Below are positions 6,223-13,148 of a DNA stretch of 19,782 bases, one piece after another; the stretch's first letter is position 1; every line of letters starts with the position of its first letter. Under the pieces are notes generated by a model. The model was not told the origin of the DNA. It saw only the letters and a list, made by a program, of their open reading frames with translations, and ran no database searches. Source of the DNA: JBFLYH01 sp964630235 (GTDB lineage Bacteria > Oederibacteriota > JAAXVQ01 > JAUVAV01); assembly GCA_964630235.1 (NCBI GenBank), contig CAZVUO010000008.1:1-19782 (forward strand), given 5' to 3'. Made by a program: the position numbers and the translations under genes.

Positions 6223-8283
6223 ATGGATACGCTTGGCCTGTTAATGGTTAATGCCTGGACCATCTTTCAGTTATGGGTTGTTTCGCTGCGCCGCACCCTC
6301 AACCTGAAATCCATAGCGCTTTTCTTTTTGGTTGGTCTTTTTGGCACGACCATTGTGACCTTTATCCTGCATTTCCTGACCACACGTTTGCTGAGTCCCC
6401 ATGTTGTCTCTTATACGATAAATCCTTTTGTAGAAGAAAGCATTAAGGTTGTACCAGTTCTGGTCTTTTTATGGTTTTACCGCAAAGTACGGCACAACAT
6501 GGGTATTCTGGATATCATGCTTCTCGCGCTGGTGGCAGGAACGGGTTTTGAGGTGGGAGAGTCACTTCTATATGCTCTAGGACATTCGCATCGGAGCTAT
6601 TCAATCTCATTATGGCTGTCGCAGAGAACACCCTATAGTGACTATTATTTTGGTTTATTCAATAGAACTCTGCAGTTTGTTTTCGCTGGCCATGGGGTTC
6701 TCGCTGCTGCCATCGGAATCGGTATCGGATTTGCCTTATATCTGAAGACTATTCCTAAGTTGGCCAAGATAGCCTGGGTCCTACCAGTGTTCATTTTCAT
6801 ATGGACGATTTTCGACCATTGCATGGTCAATTACCTGAATTCGAATTCCCTGTTTGGGATCGTCACGAAGAGATTAAACGCTTTTTTACAGATAATCTAT
6901 TATTTCGACCAAGCTGGCAGACTGATCGTCACCTTTTTGACCCTGTCGTTGTTCCTGGCGATTTATTTGGAAGAGCGAATCGTCATGTCCCGGCTTGAGA
7001 ACGAGAAATCAATCCGCCTGGAAGGGGAGAAGTCAGCGGTGATTCTCTTGGCGGAATTCCAGGTCGCGGCGAACAATCTCTCCAAAGGATGGAAATATCT
7101 CCGGGAACTGTTTGCCTTCTTCGGACTTAGACGACAGCTGGCCTATTATAAATATTTCGCCGGTTCGTCCTCTGCCTCGGAAGACCAAGCGCATTTAATT
7201 TACTTGCGGACAGCCATTGGCGAGAAACAGAACCGGTTGCGGGAAATGGACCAAATGCCCGCGGCCGATGTCTGGAAATTCCAAAAAGCATTTCAAAATA
7301 TTAAAAATAGGACTGTTGCCAAGTTTAAAACGCTGAATGCTGATGGATGGTTGACAGTAAGTTTAATGTTGATCTGGGTGGTACTGTTTATCCTACAGCC
7401 GAATGCTCTAAGGCGTTCGGCTTGGTTTTATTATTTGGTTCTGTTTTTAGCAGTGATTGGCGCTATTCGAACTTTCGTTGTATATCTTCGCGTTCTAAAA
7501 GCGCCAAAACCGGATATGTCGCAGATGGATTCGAACGGGGCGGTTGCCCATTTCTCGGCGGTTGCGCTGGCGCATATCAGCGCCGCTTTAACGGTGCTGG
7601 CGGTTGCCGCCTACTTTCTACCCTGGGTGAAGGTTGTTAACGAATGGCACACCTATTTTCTTTGGAGCGCGTTCCGAAAATTCTACAACACCTGGGGCCT
7701 GCACCTGCCCGGCATGCTGGGGATCAATGCAGGATTGCTGTCCGCGTTGCCGGGCTTGATTTTACCCGAACTACAACCGGGCGGCGTAAGAACTCCAACC
7801 CCTACGCCAACGCCAGGGCCGGGGGAGAAGCCGATTCCGCGACCTGCGCCCACCCCAACGCCTTATGCAACGCCAACGCCTCCAAATCAAGCTAAACATG
7901 TCACGCAAAAAGCAAAAGACATGATAGGGCAGCCATATTCGAAATATGATTGTTCCAAGTTTACACAAACACTCTATCCGTTTTTACCGCGAACCGCACA
8001 GGAACAATACGATTACCATGTTCAACATGACGCGATTATTAGCACGAGGAAAGATCTTCGGGAAGGCGACTTGATATTTTTTAAAAATAAGGATGGTCAT
8101 ATCGAACATGTCGCTTATGTAAAATCAAATGATAGTGGCGATGGGGATATTTGGATGATCCATTCGACGGACAACCTAAAAAGAAACGGAATTCATGAAG
8201 ATCATTGGAATCTTACGGGAGAGCAAGGTCGGGCTAATCGTTGGGGAGATCAAGATTTTGCCGGGGGCGGAAGGAGATTTTAA
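6223..8283 (+). CDS. PrsW-like intramembrane protease fused to a C-terminal NlpC/P60 peptidase domain
   Basis: Residues about 27-250 are a multi-pass membrane module with the PrsW protease pattern: EESIK (71-75, family EExxK), GFEVGE (108-113, family FExxE), a His in FAGHGVLAAAIG (157) and DHCMVN (198-203, family HxxxN). A soluble, partly helical segment (251-372) and three more membrane segments (about 376-392, 401-423, 447-466) follow. After a Thr-Pro linker (524-555), an NlpC/P60 domain spans 557-686, with Cys577 in YDCSKF, EGDLIFF, His629 in HIEHVAYV and His647 in MIHSTD: the full catalytic set of cell-wall gamma-glutamyl endopeptidases. The linker would put this domain outside the cytoplasmic membrane. 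AGAAGG precedes the ATG by six bases. PrsW in Bacillus cleaves the anti-sigma factor RsiW. I know of no such fusion, but cannot search for one. Active-site assignment for the PrsW half is by eye. Confidence 0.8.
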   Translation: MDTLGLLMVNAWTIFQLWVVSLRRTLNLKSIALFFLVGLFGTTIVTFILHFLTTRLLSPHVVSYTINPFVEESIKVVPVLVFLWFYRKVRHNMGILDIMLLALVAGTGFEVGESLLYALGHSHRSYSISLWLSQRTPYSDYYFGLFNRTLQFVFAGHGVLAAAIGIGIGFALYLKTIPKLAKIAWVLPVFIFIWTIFDHCMVNYLNSNSLFGIVTKRLNAFLQIIYYFDQAGRLIVTFLTLSLFLAIYLEERIVMSRLENEKSIRLEGEKSAVILLAEFQVAANNLSKGWKYLRELFAFFGLRRQLAYYKYFAGSSSASEDQAHLIYLRTAIGEKQNRLREMDQMPAADVWKFQKAFQNIKNRTVAKFKTLNADGWLTVSLMLIWVVLFILQPNALRRSAWFYYLVLFLAVIGAIRTFVVYLRVLKAPKPDMSQMDSNGAVAHFSAVALAHISAALTVLAVAAYFLPWVKVVNEWHTYFLWSAFRKFYNTWGLHLPGMLGINAGLLSALPGLILPELQPGGVRTPTPTPTPGPGEKPIPRPAPTPTPYATPTPPNQAKHVTQKAKDMIGQPYSKYDCSKFTQTLYPFLPRTAQEQYDYHVQHDAIISTRKDLREGDLIFFKNKDGHIEHVAYVKSNDSGDGDIWMIHSTDNLKRNGIHEDHWNLTGEQGRANRWGDQDFAGGGRRF

Positions 8284-8289
8284 GAAAAT

Positions 8290-9195
8290 ATGCGGGCTAG
8301 AATAAGCTGTTTATTGATTAGTGCCGTGCTGACGGCAACCTTGGCCTGCGCTGAAGATTTACATTATAAAAAATACCATAAAAGATTGATCGCGACTTTA
8401 GAGTGGGGCACCGGAGCGCAACAGATAGACGGTTTCAGGGCGGATGCCTTTCCACCTGGGCCAAATGATTTGTGTGTGGATGAAAAAAATGGAAAAATAT
8501 GCATACCGAAAAATCTTAATGAACGTATCATTTATAATATCGTTGCTAAAAAAATCGACCGAATAATCACGCAAGATAGTGAGGTTTTATGCGAGTACAA
8601 CATGGATGGACTACTCTACTTGTGTTACTGGAAGGGTGAGGAAAAATGTTTTATCACAATAAACAAAGACGGAAAAATTGTCGGTGGGATTAATTTGCGT
8701 ACCACAATCCGACGATCTGAATTTGCGGGAGATATTTCGATTGATGAAAAAGGGCATATATGGATGGGGCAATACTGGGGCCCTGTTATGGAGTTCGACA
8801 AACAAGGCGGATTAGTAAGAAAAATGCCCGAGAAACTTTTTGGGGTCGTTCGTAGCAAAGGAAAGTATTATCTTCGGAAGAAAGAAAACGGGAATATGCT
8901 GCTGACTGCCACCGAAGGTAAAGAACTTATCCAGCTACCCTCATCTGCAGTTATATTGGGAATTGATCTTAAAAATAATTGCTATCTCCATATTTTTAAC
9001 CATGAGACTTCTAAATCTCATATAACGATAGTGGACGAACATGGATTAATTACTAGCCAATATGAATTTGATATTAGACTGGCATATGATCCGGATAATT
9101 ATAAACAGATAGCCGTAGGGAGATCAGGGGCACTGTATACAATACCTAACGGTAGTAATTCAAAACAATTCGAGATATGGATGCTAAAACCATAG
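8290..9195 (+). CDS. Secreted beta-propeller-like protein (NHL/SMP-30-like)
   Basis: This 301-aa protein has an N-terminal signal peptide (MRARISCLLISAVLTATLACA; cleavage after ACA, or a weak lipobox TLAC). The mature part shows recurring blade-like repeats of the form [ND]-x-[ED]-G-x-[IL]: LCVDEKNGKICIP, ITINKDGKIVGGI, ISIDEKGHIWMGQ, VDEHGLITSQ and AVGRSGALYTI. This is typical of NHL or gluconolactonase-like propellers used for ligand or protein binding; no catalytic residues can be assigned. It starts six bases after the PrsW-NlpC fusion, and AAGGAG at 8271-8276 is a rather distant ribosome binding site. DNA here is much more AT-rich than the flanking pilus genes. It may act in the periplasm with the upstream protease, but that rests only on linkage. 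Confidence 0.6.
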   Translation: MRARISCLLISAVLTATLACAEDLHYKKYHKRLIATLEWGTGAQQIDGFRADAFPPGPNDLCVDEKNGKICIPKNLNERIIYNIVAKKIDRIITQDSEVLCEYNMDGLLYLCYWKGEEKCFITINKDGKIVGGINLRTTIRRSEFAGDISIDEKGHIWMGQYWGPVMEFDKQGGLVRKMPEKLFGVVRSKGKYYLRKKENGNMLLTATEGKELIQLPSSAVILGIDLKNNCYLHIFNHETSKSHITIVDEHGLITSQYEFDIRLAYDPDNYKQIAVGRSGALYTIPNGSNSKQFEIWMLKP

Positions 9196-9235
9196 GTATG
9201 TGCTTTGGAGTATTTTATTAATTGGCGGAAAGGGT

Positions 9236-9310
9236 ATGACTTCCGAAGAAATCGAATATTTTGCTGATGCTATTAAAAAAAATATGAAGGCTTTAAAGAA
9301 GGCGAAGTAA
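9236..9310 (+). CDS. Possible 24-aa microprotein or gene remnant
   Basis: A short frame encodes MTSEEIEYFADAIKKNMKAL followed by KKAK: an acidic start and a strongly basic amphipathic helix. A Shine-Dalgarno-like GGCGGA lies eight bases upstream. The same frame is open further upstream to a GTG at 9200, which would add a hydrophobic stretch (LWSILLIGGKG). It ends three bases before the next gene's ATG, so its translation could be coupled to that gene. It could equally be a remnant of a lost gene. Confidence 0.25.
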   Translation: MTSEEIEYFADAIKKNMKALKKAK

Positions 9311-9313
9311 CGT

Positions 9314-9769
9314 ATGATAAAGAATAATAGATATTTAATAATATTGGTAAGTATTTCAATTCTTGCACAAACGAAACTGGTTTATGCGAATGGGCTGAAA
9401 TTTAATCGGCCAATAAAGGAGACCTGGTATACGTATGAGTCCGGTACGGTTACTTTGACGGGTCTTTTAGTAACTGAGATGGCTTATGGACCTCCAAATT
9501 ATGGAGAAAATCCAGAAACTGATAAAAAGGAATATTTCCCGGTTTTGAAGTTAAGTAATCCTATTAATATCAAAGCTGAATCGAAAAACGAGTTAAATGA
9601 AGAACCACTTCGCGGAATAAAAGAAATTCAACTGATTATTCATGTTCGGGGTGATTTTAATTTGAAAAATCGTAAAATTGAAGTCACAGGTAAGCTGTCT
9701 CACAGTATTACAGGACATCATCATAAAAAAGTACTTATGGATGTTGATAAAATCGAATCTGCAGAGTAG
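9314..9769 (+). CDS. Secreted DUF4431-like protein
   Basis: This 151-aa protein has a signal peptide (MIKNNRYLIILVSISILAQT..., predicted cleavage after VYA at 23-25). The mature part resembles DUF4431, an OB-fold-like domain of exported proteins: TVTLTGLLVTEMAYGPPNYG, FPVLKLSNPI, IKEIQLIIHVRGD, KIEVTGKLSHS and the conserved GHHHKKVLM near the end. The His cluster (HHH) is the family hallmark and may bind a ligand or metal, though this is unproven. It is the last gene of the AT-rich insert; tadB begins 21 bp downstream. Its function is unknown. Confidence 0.65.
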   Translation: MIKNNRYLIILVSISILAQTKLVYANGLKFNRPIKETWYTYESGTVTLTGLLVTEMAYGPPNYGENPETDKKEYFPVLKLSNPINIKAESKNELNEEPLRGIKEIQLIIHVRGDFNLKNRKIEVTGKLSHSITGHHHKKVLMDVDKIESAE

Positions 9770-9790
9770 AAAAAATGAGGATGTTCAGTC

Positions 9791-10687
9791 GTGAATGCAT
9801 TTATCGATATAATTAAATATCTCTCCATTACCTCCGCCTTCTTCGCGGTCTATCTGCTCATCACGGCCTGGAGGCCGGAGTGGCTGCGGGGCGCGAAGGC
9901 GTGGCTGAGCCAGCGGCGCCCTGAACCCGCGCCCAGCTGCGGAGCGGCGTCCGCGCTTCCGTGGTGGCAGAACCCCGAGGCGTGGCTGAAGCGGCGCCTG
10001 CAGACCGCCGAGCTGGGCGCGCTGCTGGGGTATCTCCTGGGCGGCGGGGATTGGTTCGGTTTCGACCGGCTGCTGTGGCTGGTGCTCGGTTTGGCTTTGG
10101 GATACTATCTGCCGCCGCTCCTGGTCAAGCTGTGGAAGCAGCAGCGTCTCAAAACCCTGGGCCAGCAGCTGCCCGAGGCCCTGGACCTGGTGGGGAACTC
10201 CCTGCGCGCTGGGTTGTCGCTGGTCCAGGCCCTGGGGGTGGTGGCCCAGGAAGCGCCAGCGCCGGTCCGTCACGAGTTCTTGGCCGCGGTCCGCGACTGC
10301 CGTCTGGGGCTGGCGCCGGAAGAGGCTCTGGAAAAAATGCTCAAGCGCTGGCCCCACGCGGACCTGGAACTGTTCGTGGTCGCGGCCGGTGTGTCCCTGC
10401 GCACGGGCGGCAACCTGGCCGAGGTCACGGCCCGCCTGGTGGAGACCGTGCGCGAGCGCTTCCGCCTGAAAGGCCGGATCGCGGCCCTGACCGCACAGGG
10501 CAAGCTCTCCGGCTGGGTGGTGGGCCTTCTGCCCGTGGCGCTTCTGGCGATCCTGGCGGTGCTGGATCCGCCGCTGATCTCGAATTTTGTCAGCCATCCG
10601 CTGGGATGGGTCATATTAGCCGTGAGCGCGGCCCTCGAAGTGGCGGGCGCGTTTTTTATCCGGCAAGTCGTGAATATCGAGGTCTAG
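9791..10687 (+). CDS. tadB: TAD inner-membrane platform protein TadB (T2SS F family)
   Basis: This is an inner-membrane platform protein that pairs with TadC and is driven by the CpaF/TadA ATPase. It is 298 aa. An N-terminal membrane segment (about 9-27) and a membrane pair around 94-118 are followed by the cytoplasmic GSPF domain with LPEALDLVGNSLRAGLSLVQ, the ELFVVAAGVSLRTGGNLAEV signature and VRERFRLKGRIAALTAQGKL. Two C-terminal membrane segments (about 239-258, 269-290) complete it. The start is GTG with GAGG ten bases upstream; no in-frame ATG exists nearby. The first 15-20 codons are AT-rich like the preceding insert, while the rest is GC-rich. tadC starts 8 bp after the stop. Confidence 0.92.
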   Translation: MNAFIDIIKYLSITSAFFAVYLLITAWRPEWLRGAKAWLSQRRPEPAPSCGAASALPWWQNPEAWLKRRLQTAELGALLGYLLGGGDWFGFDRLLWLVLGLALGYYLPPLLVKLWKQQRLKTLGQQLPEALDLVGNSLRAGLSLVQALGVVAQEAPAPVRHEFLAAVRDCRLGLAPEEALEKMLKRWPHADLELFVVAAGVSLRTGGNLAEVTARLVETVRERFRLKGRIAALTAQGKLSGWVVGLLPVALLAILAVLDPPLISNFVSHPLGWVILAVSAALEVAGAFFIRQVVNIEV

Positions 10688-10695
10688 AGACGGGC

Positions 10696-11592
10696 ATGTT
10701 CACCTGGCTGATTCCACTGCTGGTTTTCCTCTCCGTGTTCCTGCTGGCGCAGACGCTGCTGCGCCGCCTCCAGGCCGGCCGTCTGCACCGGCAGGCCGTG
10801 GCTTTGGGCCTGCAGGTGGCAGGGACCGCGGAAGCGGCGCCGGCCGGCCGCCGGCCGCAGCCGGCGGTGGAACTTTTTTTCCGCCTGCTGCCAGCCCTGG
10901 CCGCCTGGCAGGCGCGCTGGGTGTCGCCTGCCTGGGAACGGGAACTAAAGAAAAAACTGGTTTACTTTCCCCGCTGGGCTCAGCGGTCCGGCGCGGAATG
11001 GCTCGCGGCCAAGGAATTGAGCCTGCTCGCCGGATTGCTGCTGGGCTGGCTGCTGGGCGCCGGCTGGCTGGTCACGCTGGGCCTGGCCGCGGCCGGGTTT
11101 TTCCTGCCGGACCTGTGGCTGAAAGAGCGGGATCAACTCCGGCGCCGACGGACCCTGCAGGAATTGCCTTCGGCTCTGGACCTGCTGGCCTCGTGCATGG
11201 AAGCGGGACTGAGTTTCGAACAGGCGGTGGGCGTGTTCATGGAGCGCGGCCACCGGGGGTATCTCGCGGCCGAATTCCGCGAGCTTCTGCGGGCCATCCA
11301 GATGGGGCAGGCGCGCCGGGACGCGCTCGCGGCCATGGCCCAGCGGGTGGATGACGCGGTGTTCGGCACCTTTGTCACGGCCTTGGTCCAGGCCGAGCGC
11401 CTGGGTGTCAGCGTGGCCGCGACCTTGAAGACCCAGGCCGCGCAGCTGCGGACCAAGCGCTCGCAGGAGATCGAAAAGCAGGCCCTGGAAGCGCCGGTTA
11501 AACTGCTGTTTCCCCTGGTGCTCTTTATTTTTCCCGTGGTGTTCCTCGTGCTCTTCGGCCCCATTGTCATCCATCTCCTGCAAGGGTTGTGA
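10696..11592 (+). CDS. tadC: TAD inner-membrane platform protein TadC (T2SS F family)
   Basis: This is the second GSPF-type platform protein of the Flp pilus machine, also 298 aa. N-terminal membrane segment MFTWLIPLLVFLSVFLLAQT is followed by membrane segments about 113-140. The cytoplasmic GSPF domain contains LPSALDLLASCMEAGLSFEQ, FVTALVQAERLGVSVAATLK and a long helix (QAAQLRTKRSQEIEKQA). The C-terminal PVKLLFPLVLFIFPVVFLVL is the standard TadC ending. The ATG at 10696 was chosen because it starts the first membrane helix; the frame is open far upstream inside tadB but encodes only low-complexity Pro/Gly/Arg sequence there. The stop overlaps a possible GTG start of the next gene. Confidence 0.92.
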   Translation: MFTWLIPLLVFLSVFLLAQTLLRRLQAGRLHRQAVALGLQVAGTAEAAPAGRRPQPAVELFFRLLPALAAWQARWVSPAWERELKKKLVYFPRWAQRSGAEWLAAKELSLLAGLLLGWLLGAGWLVTLGLAAAGFFLPDLWLKERDQLRRRRTLQELPSALDLLASCMEAGLSFEQAVGVFMERGHRGYLAAEFRELLRAIQMGQARRDALAAMAQRVDDAVFGTFVTALVQAERLGVSVAATLKTQAAQLRTKRSQEIEKQALEAPVKLLFPLVLFIFPVVFLVLFGPIVIHLLQGL

Positions 11593-11606
11593 GGCACGCG
11601 CGCGCC

Positions 11607-12212
11607 ATGGCCGCTTATCCGCTGGATCCGCACTACCTGGAATTTTCCGAAACAGAGATCATCCGCCGCTGCCAGGCCGGCGACACGGAAGCCTTCAACG
11701 TGCTCATCAGCCGCTACGAACAGCGCGTGGTGACCCTGGCCTTGCGCTACCTGCGCGATTACCAGAGCGCGCTGGACGAGGCGCAGGAAATTTTCCTCAA
11801 GGTGTTCAAACGGATCAAGAGCTTCCAGGGGCGCTCGGCGTTTTCCACCTGGCTGTACCGGGTTACCACCAATCACTGCTTCAGCGTGCTGGAACGCCGC
11901 CAGAGCCGGAAGACCGTGTCTTTGGACGCGGGCGCGGACGACGCCCCGCCGCCGGCGCTGCCCGACCCCAAGGCCGAAATGCCGGACGACGCGCTGCACC
12001 GCAAGGAGTTCGCGGCCCGCGTGGCTTCGGCGCTGGCCGCTCTGCCCCAGGAACAGCGGCAGGCCGTGGTGCTGTGCCACTTCGAGCAGCTGCGCTACGA
12101 TGAGATCGCGGAAGTCATGGGCGTGCGCCAGTCCACGGTATCGTCCTGCCTGCATCGCGCCCGTCAAAATCTCCGGCGTTTGCTGGGTAAAAAGGGGGGA
12201 CGCGGCCGATGA
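11607..12212 (+). CDS. ECF-type RNA polymerase sigma factor (RpoE/SigW-like)
   Basis: This group 4 sigma factor has about 201 aa. Region 2 is clear (IIRRCQAGDTEAFNVLISRY, then SALDEAQEIFLKVFKRIKSF and FSTWLYRVTTNHCFSVLERR). A variable linker rich in Asp and Pro follows, then region 4: ALAALPQEQRQAVVLCHFEQ, LRYDEIAEVMGVRQSTVSSC and LHRARQNLRRLL, the helix-turn-helix that reads the -35. The ATG at 11607 has GAGG 12 bases upstream; an alternative GTG at 11589 overlaps the tadC stop by 3 nt. The stop overlaps the next gene's ATG, as expected for a sigma/anti-sigma pair. Its position directly behind tadC suggests cotranscription with the pilus genes, and possibly that it controls them. Confidence 0.92.
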   Translation: MAAYPLDPHYLEFSETEIIRRCQAGDTEAFNVLISRYEQRVVTLALRYLRDYQSALDEAQEIFLKVFKRIKSFQGRSAFSTWLYRVTTNHCFSVLERRQSRKTVSLDAGADDAPPPALPDPKAEMPDDALHRKEFAARVASALAALPQEQRQAVVLCHFEQLRYDEIAEVMGVRQSTVSSCLHRARQNLRRLLGKKGGRGR

Positions 12213-13102
12213 ACGACGCGCTGAAAGCCCTGTTGTCGGCTTACCTGGACGGCCAGGTAACCCCCGGCCAGCGCCGGCAAATCGAAGACCTGCTGGCGCG
12301 GGATCCCGCGGCCCGGGCTGAATGGGAAGACCTTCGCGACCTGGCCGCGAAACTCAACGCCGCCGCCCCGCCTGCGGCTGCCGTGCCCGCGGACTTCCGG
12401 GAAAAGATCATGGCGCGGCTCAAATCCGGGACAGGCGGCCCGCAGGGCCCGGGCGCAGCCGGATGGACCGCGGCCGGTCTGGTGTTGCTCGGGTTGCTCG
12501 GAACATTCATGGTCCTGGACCGCCAGGCGAGCCAGCCGGCCGGCGCGCCGCAGGCCCGGCCGTCCCCGGAGTCCCTGGAAGAGTCCAGCCGCCCAGCTGG
12601 CGGCGCTCAGCCCGAGTACCGCGGCCAACTCCAGCGCGTCAATCCGGAAGACATCCGTTCCACGTCGCCGGGCTTCCTGCCCGACGCCCTTCGCCGCCAG
12701 CCCGCGCGCCTGGACGGGGAGGCGTACCTAAGCGGCGCGAAGGTCGTCCGCTCCAAGCCGGCGGCAGTGGACCTTGCTCCCGCGCCCGCGGTCTCCGCCC
12801 TGGAGCGTCCTGACGCCTGGGGCAGGGAAGACTTCACGCGTGAATTGAGCGGGTCCTCGCTGACAGCCGAAACGCTCGCGGCCCTGGCGCGGGTTTACCG
12901 CCTGCACCCCGGCCTGCTGCTCGCGGTCAGCCGGGACGTGCCCCGGCTCAGCCCTGAAGAAGCGGCGCGGCGGCTGAGAAACAGCCTGGATGCCAGCGCC
13001 GGACAGCCGGACAGCGAAAGGCTGCACCAAGCCGCGAAAGACCTCGGGGGTGACCCTGCCTGGCTCCCCCGCTGGAAAAAATACCTTTCTTTTTCCGAGT
13101 AG
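12209..13102 (+). CDS. Probable membrane-bound anti-sigma factor
   Basis: This 297-aa protein overlaps the sigma factor gene by 4 nt (ATGA). Residues 1-70 resemble the helical sigma-binding domain of anti-sigma factors (LLSAYLDGQVTPGQRRQIED, then DPAARAEWEDLRDLAAKLN and FREKIMARL). The HxxxCxxC zinc motif is absent: the usual Cys positions are Ala and Arg. One membrane segment follows (about 84-103, GWTAAGLVLLGLLGTFMVL). The remaining 190 residues are outside the membrane: a disordered Pro/Ala/Ser region, then a helical tail (ETLAALARVYRLHPGLLLAV and RLRNSLDASAG). That topology suits regulated intramembrane proteolysis. The assignment rests on position, overlap and the N-terminal pattern. The PrsW-like protein encoded in the same cluster is a candidate protease, by inference only. 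Confidence 0.78.
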   Translation: MNDALKALLSAYLDGQVTPGQRRQIEDLLARDPAARAEWEDLRDLAAKLNAAAPPAAAVPADFREKIMARLKSGTGGPQGPGAAGWTAAGLVLLGLLGTFMVLDRQASQPAGAPQARPSPESLEESSRPAGGAQPEYRGQLQRVNPEDIRSTSPGFLPDALRRQPARLDGEAYLSGAKVVRSKPAAVDLAPAPAVSALERPDAWGREDFTRELSGSSLTAETLAALARVYRLHPGLLLAVSRDVPRLSPEEAARRLRNSLDASAGQPDSERLHQAAKDLGGDPAWLPRWKKYLSFSE

Positions 13103-13115
13103 CGGGCAATATAAT
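13087..13115 (+). promoter_or_regulatory. Weak candidate promoter upstream of the DUF2378-like gene
   Basis: A perfect TATAAT (13110-13115) lies between the anti-sigma stop and the next start. The -35 at 17 bp spacing is poor (TTCTTT, 13087-13092) and lies inside the anti-sigma coding end. It may allow separate expression of the following gene. Confidence 0.3.
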
Positions 13116-13148
13116 ATCCTGTATCTATCCTAGGCGGTGAAGTCTCCC

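Larger units (their letters stand above)
6197..9850. other. AT-rich insert splitting the TAD cluster
   Basis: Base composition drops sharply after 6196 and recovers near 9850. For example, 9541-9600 has 17 G or C out of 60, whereas 10501-10560 in tadB has 42 out of 60. The three or four genes inside all run in the operon direction, and none is a known TAD component. The segment around 7540-7900, including the Thr-Pro linker, is closer to host composition. I see no integrase, transposase, tRNA or clear terminal repeats, so a discrete mobile element is not demonstrated. Confidence 0.65.

Noticed and set aside
6223..8283. Prepilin peptidase (TadV/CpaA) as the function of the membrane protease in the cluster
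   Set aside because: The A24 aspartate motifs (GD and GxGD-type) are not present; the EE, FExxE and His pattern fits PrsW instead.
9961..10695. Long upstream extension of the tadC frame through tadB
   Set aside because: This part is a shadow of tadB in another frame, rich in Pro, Gly and Arg; the TadC fold begins at the ATG at 10696.
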